The notes beneath the pieces were generated by a model. The model saw only the letters and a list, made by a program, of their open reading frames with translations, was not told the DNA's origin and did no database searches. From assembly GCF_003990355.1 (NCBI RefSeq), contig NZ_CP034670.1:1984001-2048000 (forward strand): DNA of 64,000 nucleotides. Direction: 5' to 3'. A program made the translations under genes and the position numbers. Below are positions 61,465-64,000 of this stretch, in pieces. Each line of letters opens with the position of its first letter. Within the stretch, counting starts at the first letter, position 1. This DNA is from Eikenella corrodens (GTDB lineage Bacteria; Pseudomonadota; Gammaproteobacteria; Burkholderiales; Neisseriaceae).

Positions 61465-62202
61465 TTATTTCAAATTGATATATGGGTGAATATCTACCGC
61501 AGTCATGACCTCTTTAAACTCAGGAATCGGAGGGCTGTTGTCCACAAACTCAAAACGATATTTGCCATAGGGCAAGTCGAAGCAGTCCACCCCGTCCTGA
61601 TAAGCAGGGTTTCTAGGGTTATCCGTGTTGCTGCCATAGGAATAAAAGACTTTCCCCATTATGTTGAGATTGGTGTAGTTTTTACGGAAAAAGACCTTTT
61701 CACCAAACCAACCTTGGCGGTAGGCGATAACTTGGAAAGTGTAATATTGGCGGTAGAAGGTTTCGGGGGCTAACCCGCCTATAGCCATGCCTTCTAGGCT
61801 ATGCCCTCGGAAAACTTCTTGTTTGCCGTATTCCCATGGGTCTCTATCGCTTGGCCCTCTTTCCAGATTAGGGCCGTACGATTTGGTTTTACCATCAATA
61901 AACTCTGTCCGCATGCCGATGCAATACGGATGCTTAACATAGCTGCGCACTTCCAAATTCAGTCGTTTATTCTGCCCCAGCGGAAAATCGGTATAAGTAG
62001 GCGAGTACCCCGTGATATATTCCACGCCTATTATGGCCAACGTTCGCGTTACCATACAGCTGGCCAAACCATAAGCCACCAGCACAAATAAAGCCGTCCA
62101 GCGCAAACCGCGCCAGTGGCGTTTCAGGTAGCCTTTCAGCTTGCCGACAAAAGTTTGGGGCTTGGCAAGCTGCTGCTCGGGAAACAGGGAGGGTTTATGC
62201 AC
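61465..62202 (-). CDS. Membrane-anchored protein, unknown function
   Basis: 245 residues. A basic N-terminus (KLKGYLKRHWRGLRW, including a DUS-coded GYLK) is followed by one hydrophobic helix (TALFVLVAYGLASCMVTRTL) and a probable periplasmic domain of about 180 residues with aromatic-rich segments (PETFYRQYYTFQVIAYRQGW). No family recognised. AGGAG lies 11 bases before the ATG, rather far. Confidence 0.7.
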   Translation of the reverse strand: MHKPSLFPEQQLAKPQTFVGKLKGYLKRHWRGLRWTALFVLVAYGLASCMVTRTLAIIGVEYITGYSPTYTDFPLGQNKRLNLEVRSYVKHPYCIGMRTEFIDGKTKSYGPNLERGPSDRDPWEYGKQEVFRGHSLEGMAIGGLAPETFYRQYYTFQVIAYRQGWFGEKVFFRKNYTNLNIMGKVFYSYGSNTDNPRNPAYQDGVDCFDLPYGKYRFEFVDNSPPIPEFKEVMTAVDIHPYINLK

Positions 62203-62235
62203 GCGGTTACTCCTGTGGAGTTCTGAAATATGTTT

Positions 62236-62340
62236 TATAGTGAATTAAATTTAAACCAGTACAGCGTTGCCTCGCCTTGTCGTACTATCTGTACTGTCTG
62301 CGGCTCGCCGCCTTGTCCTGATTTTTGTTAATTCACTATA
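62236..62340 (-). mobile_element. Correia-type repeat, copy j
   Basis: 105 bases, ends TATAGTGAATTAAATTTAAA and TTTTTGTTAATTCACTATA. It lies about 30 bases upstream of the membrane-anchored gene and could carry its promoter. Confidence 0.92.
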
Positions 62341-62462
62341 CACATCATCATAATCCTGCTAAAGACAGGATGCAAATCAGCCACCTATAGGTTGCCTGAA
62401 AAGAAAAGACCACCTGAAAACAAAACTGGAGTTTTCAGGTAGCCTTCCCTTTTCCGGCCAAT

Positions 62463-63074
62463 CTACCCACGCGCCTTCTGGATAAAATCTGCCATCAAAT
62501 CATGGCTCTTAATGCCGGGTGCCTGCTCCACTCCGCTGGACACATCCAGCCAAGCCGCGCCGGTTTGCCGCACGGCGGCGGCTACATTACCCAGGTTCAG
62601 CCCGCCCGACAAAATCCACGGCAGCGGCATGGTTTCGGGCAGCAAGCGCCAGTCGAACACCTGCCCCGTGCCGCCATATTGGCCTTCAATATGCGCATCC
62701 AGTAGCAGGGCGGCAGCATCGGCATAGCGACCGGCCGCTTCGGCAATATCCTGCGCCGAACGCACCCGCACGGCTTTCCAATAGGGCTTGCCGAACTGGC
62801 GGCAAAATTCGGGCACCTCGTCGCCGTGGAACTGCACAATATCAATCGGTACTGCGCCCAGAATCCGGCGGATCTGCTCGGCCGATTCGTTCACAAACAG
62901 CGCCACTTTAACCACCTGCGGCGGCAGGGCGGCGGCAATTTCGGCGGCCTGCGCAATATCTACGCAACGTTTGCTTTTGGCATAAAACACCAAGCCGACC
63001 GCATCCGCACCCAATTCGGTAGCGGCCTGCGCGTCTTGCGGCCGGGTGAGGCCGCAGATTTTGATTTTAGGCAT
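62463..63074 (-). CDS. trpF: Phosphoribosylanthranilate isomerase
   Basis: Third step of tryptophan synthesis. 203 residues, TIM barrel. KIKICGLTRPQDAQAATELG with the catalytic Cys, VGLVFYAKSKR, VQFHGDE, and the catalytic Asp and phosphate loop in LLLDAHIEGQYGGTG and ILSGGLN. AAAGGAAA precedes the ATG. Last of a truA-grx-trpF set. Confidence 0.97.
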   Translation of the reverse strand: MPKIKICGLTRPQDAQAATELGADAVGLVFYAKSKRCVDIAQAAEIAAALPPQVVKVALFVNESAEQIRRILGAVPIDIVQFHGDEVPEFCRQFGKPYWKAVRVRSAQDIAEAAGRYADAAALLLDAHIEGQYGGTGQVFDWRLLPETMPLPWILSGGLNLGNVAAAVRQTGAAWLDVSSGVEQAPGIKSHDLMADFIQKARG

Positions 63075-63109
63075 CGGGTTTCCTTTCAGCTATAGGCGGG
63101 CAATATTTT

Positions 63110-63355
63110 TCAGGTAGCCTTTGCATTTTGCAGCACCGCCAACAATTTGGCTTCATCCAAATGCCAATGGCAGATTTCTTCGCCCTCATGCAGCAGCACC
63201 GGCACCAGCTCGTTATACCGCGCTTCCAGTTCAGGATCTTCATCCACATCAAACACCTGCAACTCAAAACCATACGCTGCCTGATACGGCTGCAGAGCAG
63301 CGCGCATCTGGTGGCACAGGCTGCAATACTCACGAAACATTAAAGTTAAAACCAT
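63110..63355 (-). CDS. Glutaredoxin-family protein
   Basis: 81 residues. MVLTLMFREYCSLCHQMRAA carries a CxxC pair (CSLC) at the start of a thioredoxin-like fold, with VPVLL as the cis-proline strand. Probably a small thiol reductase. AAGGAAA lies upstream. The stop TGA is supplied by a DUS, so the protein ends NAKAT. Confidence 0.87.
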   Translation of the reverse strand: MVLTLMFREYCSLCHQMRAALQPYQAAYGFELQVFDVDEDPELEARYNELVPVLLHEGEEICHWHLDEAKLLAVLQNAKAT

Positions 63356-63365
63356 CTGATTTTCC

Positions 63366-64000
63366 TTACCAATCGGGAAACAGCCAGGCGGGCGGCGGCA
63401 GCGTGGCCACACCGAACTGCGGCGGGTAGTCGATGCCGGTAAGATACAGCCCGTCTGGCATAAAAGTGGGCGGCGCGAGCTTGCGGCTGCGGGCGGCCAG
63501 CAGCCCGGCAAAACCGTCCACACTCAACTTACCGCAGCCCACATACACCAGCGCGCCCATCAGGTTGCGCACCATGTGGTGCAAAAACGCATTGCCGTGG
63601 AAATCTACCGCCATCAATTCCGGCGTGCCGCACAAAGCCACACGATACAGGGTTTTCACCGGCGATTTGGCCTGGCATTCGGCGGCGCGGAAGCTGGAAA
63701 AATCGTGCTCGCCCACCAAAAGCGCGGCAGCCTGGCGCATGGCATCCATATCCAAGACATAATGCGTCCACCCGGCACGCCCCACCAACAACGGCGAGCG
63801 CACCGGCGCCGACTGCAACAGATAACGATACCGCCGCCCGCAAGCATCGAAACGGGCATGAAACTCCGGTGCCACATCCTGCACCCGCCACACGGCCACA
63901 CCCTCGGGCAATAGCGCGTTCACGCCGCGCACCCAGGCCTGATCCGGCCGCTGCGCAGCAGAATCGAAATGCACCACCTGCGCAGTGGCATGCACGCCGG
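63366..64000 (-). CDS. truA: tRNA pseudouridine synthase A, C-terminal part (5' end outside window)
   Basis: Makes pseudouridine at positions 38-40 of tRNA anticodon stems. The visible part begins with GVHATAQVVHF, just after the catalytic Asp of GRTDAGVHA, which lies outside the window. ARFDACGRRYRYLL, DFSSFRA, and FLHHMVRNLMGALVYVG are family blocks. It ends ten bases before the glutaredoxin start, so the genes are probably co-transcribed. Confidence 0.95.
   Translation of the reverse strand, partial: GVHATAQVVHFDSAAQRPDQAWVRGVNALLPEGVAVWRVQDVAPEFHARFDACGRRYRYLLQSAPVRSPLLVGRAGWTHYVLDMDAMRQAAALLVGEHDFSSFRAAECQAKSPVKTLYRVALCGTPELMAVDFHGNAFLHHMVRNLMGALVYVGCGKLSVDGFAGLLAARSRKLAPPTFMPDGLYLTGIDYPPQFGVATLPPPAWLFPDW

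Noticed and set aside
1..64000. Regularly recurring 12-14 base words as a possible CRISPR array
   Set aside because: Spacing is irregular, orientation alternates and the word is the Eikenella uptake sequence; no cas genes are present.

Overview
The window reads as a chromosomal segment of an Eikenella species (Neisseriaceae, Betaproteobacteria). The main evidence is a 12-base DNA uptake sequence, AGGCTACCTGAA and its complement, that occurs dozens of times, often as inverted pairs forming terminators. This is the dialect known from Eikenella (AG-eikDUS). Supporting evidence is the GC-rich coding sequence, the gene families (Slam, pldA, fpg-nlaA pairing, NarQ/NarP) and a family of about 105-bp Correia-type repeats with TATAGTG(G/A)ATTAA ends.

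Layout: 1-5.8 kb holds the 3' part of rne and complete ileS. 5.9-7.2 kb is an AT-rich islet with IS630 debris, a membrane protein and gene fragments between two Correia-type repeats. 7.3-10.8 kb holds tRNA-Lys, a dapF/DUF484/membrane-protein operon and lgt. 10.8-12.4 kb is a second scrambled islet: a small AT-rich gene, a tail that may be a toxin tip, a broken transposase and a beheaded DUF1697 gene. 12.5-24.1 kb holds plsC, mutM, a lipoprotein, rarD, gyrB, several unknown exported or metal-tail proteins, a YcxB-like gene broken in a tetranucleotide repeat, yicC and a DMT transporter. 24.5-26.3 kb is a nested mobile cluster: an IS1016-type element inside an IS630-family element, itself between two mirrored half Correia repeats. 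26.4-33.6 kb holds prlC, the rpsF-priB-rpsR-rplI operon, three tRNAs, folD, a hemerythrin and hemC.

33.8-41.9 kb looks imported. A cysteine-rich CPCC-like protein and a Sel1-repeat protein are followed by a three-gene heme/metal acquisition cluster: a TonB-dependent receptor (currently frameshifted), a secreted non-lipidated hemophilin-like Slam substrate, and a Slam translocon. Three perfect copies of the Neisseria AG-DUS (AGGCCGTCTGAA) lie in this block and nowhere else that I saw.

42.2-64 kb holds a C4-dicarboxylate carrier, tRNA-Gly, NADAR and ThiF/MoeB proteins, the NarQ/NarP pair, an LPS-kinase-like protein, pldA, a candidate anti-Shine-Dalgarno small RNA, an M48 protease, tig-clpP, a STAS-like/hydrolase pair, ppa, glmM-dedA, a Tat-exported FAD oxidoreductase, a membrane-anchored unknown, and truA-grx-trpF cut by the right edge.

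The most interesting signals are the Slam/hemophilin cluster with foreign DUS, the small RNA with two UCUCCU motifs, the nested insertion inside a palindromic Correia-type repeat, the repeat-mediated frameshift in the YcxB-like gene, and DUS copies that supply stop codons.
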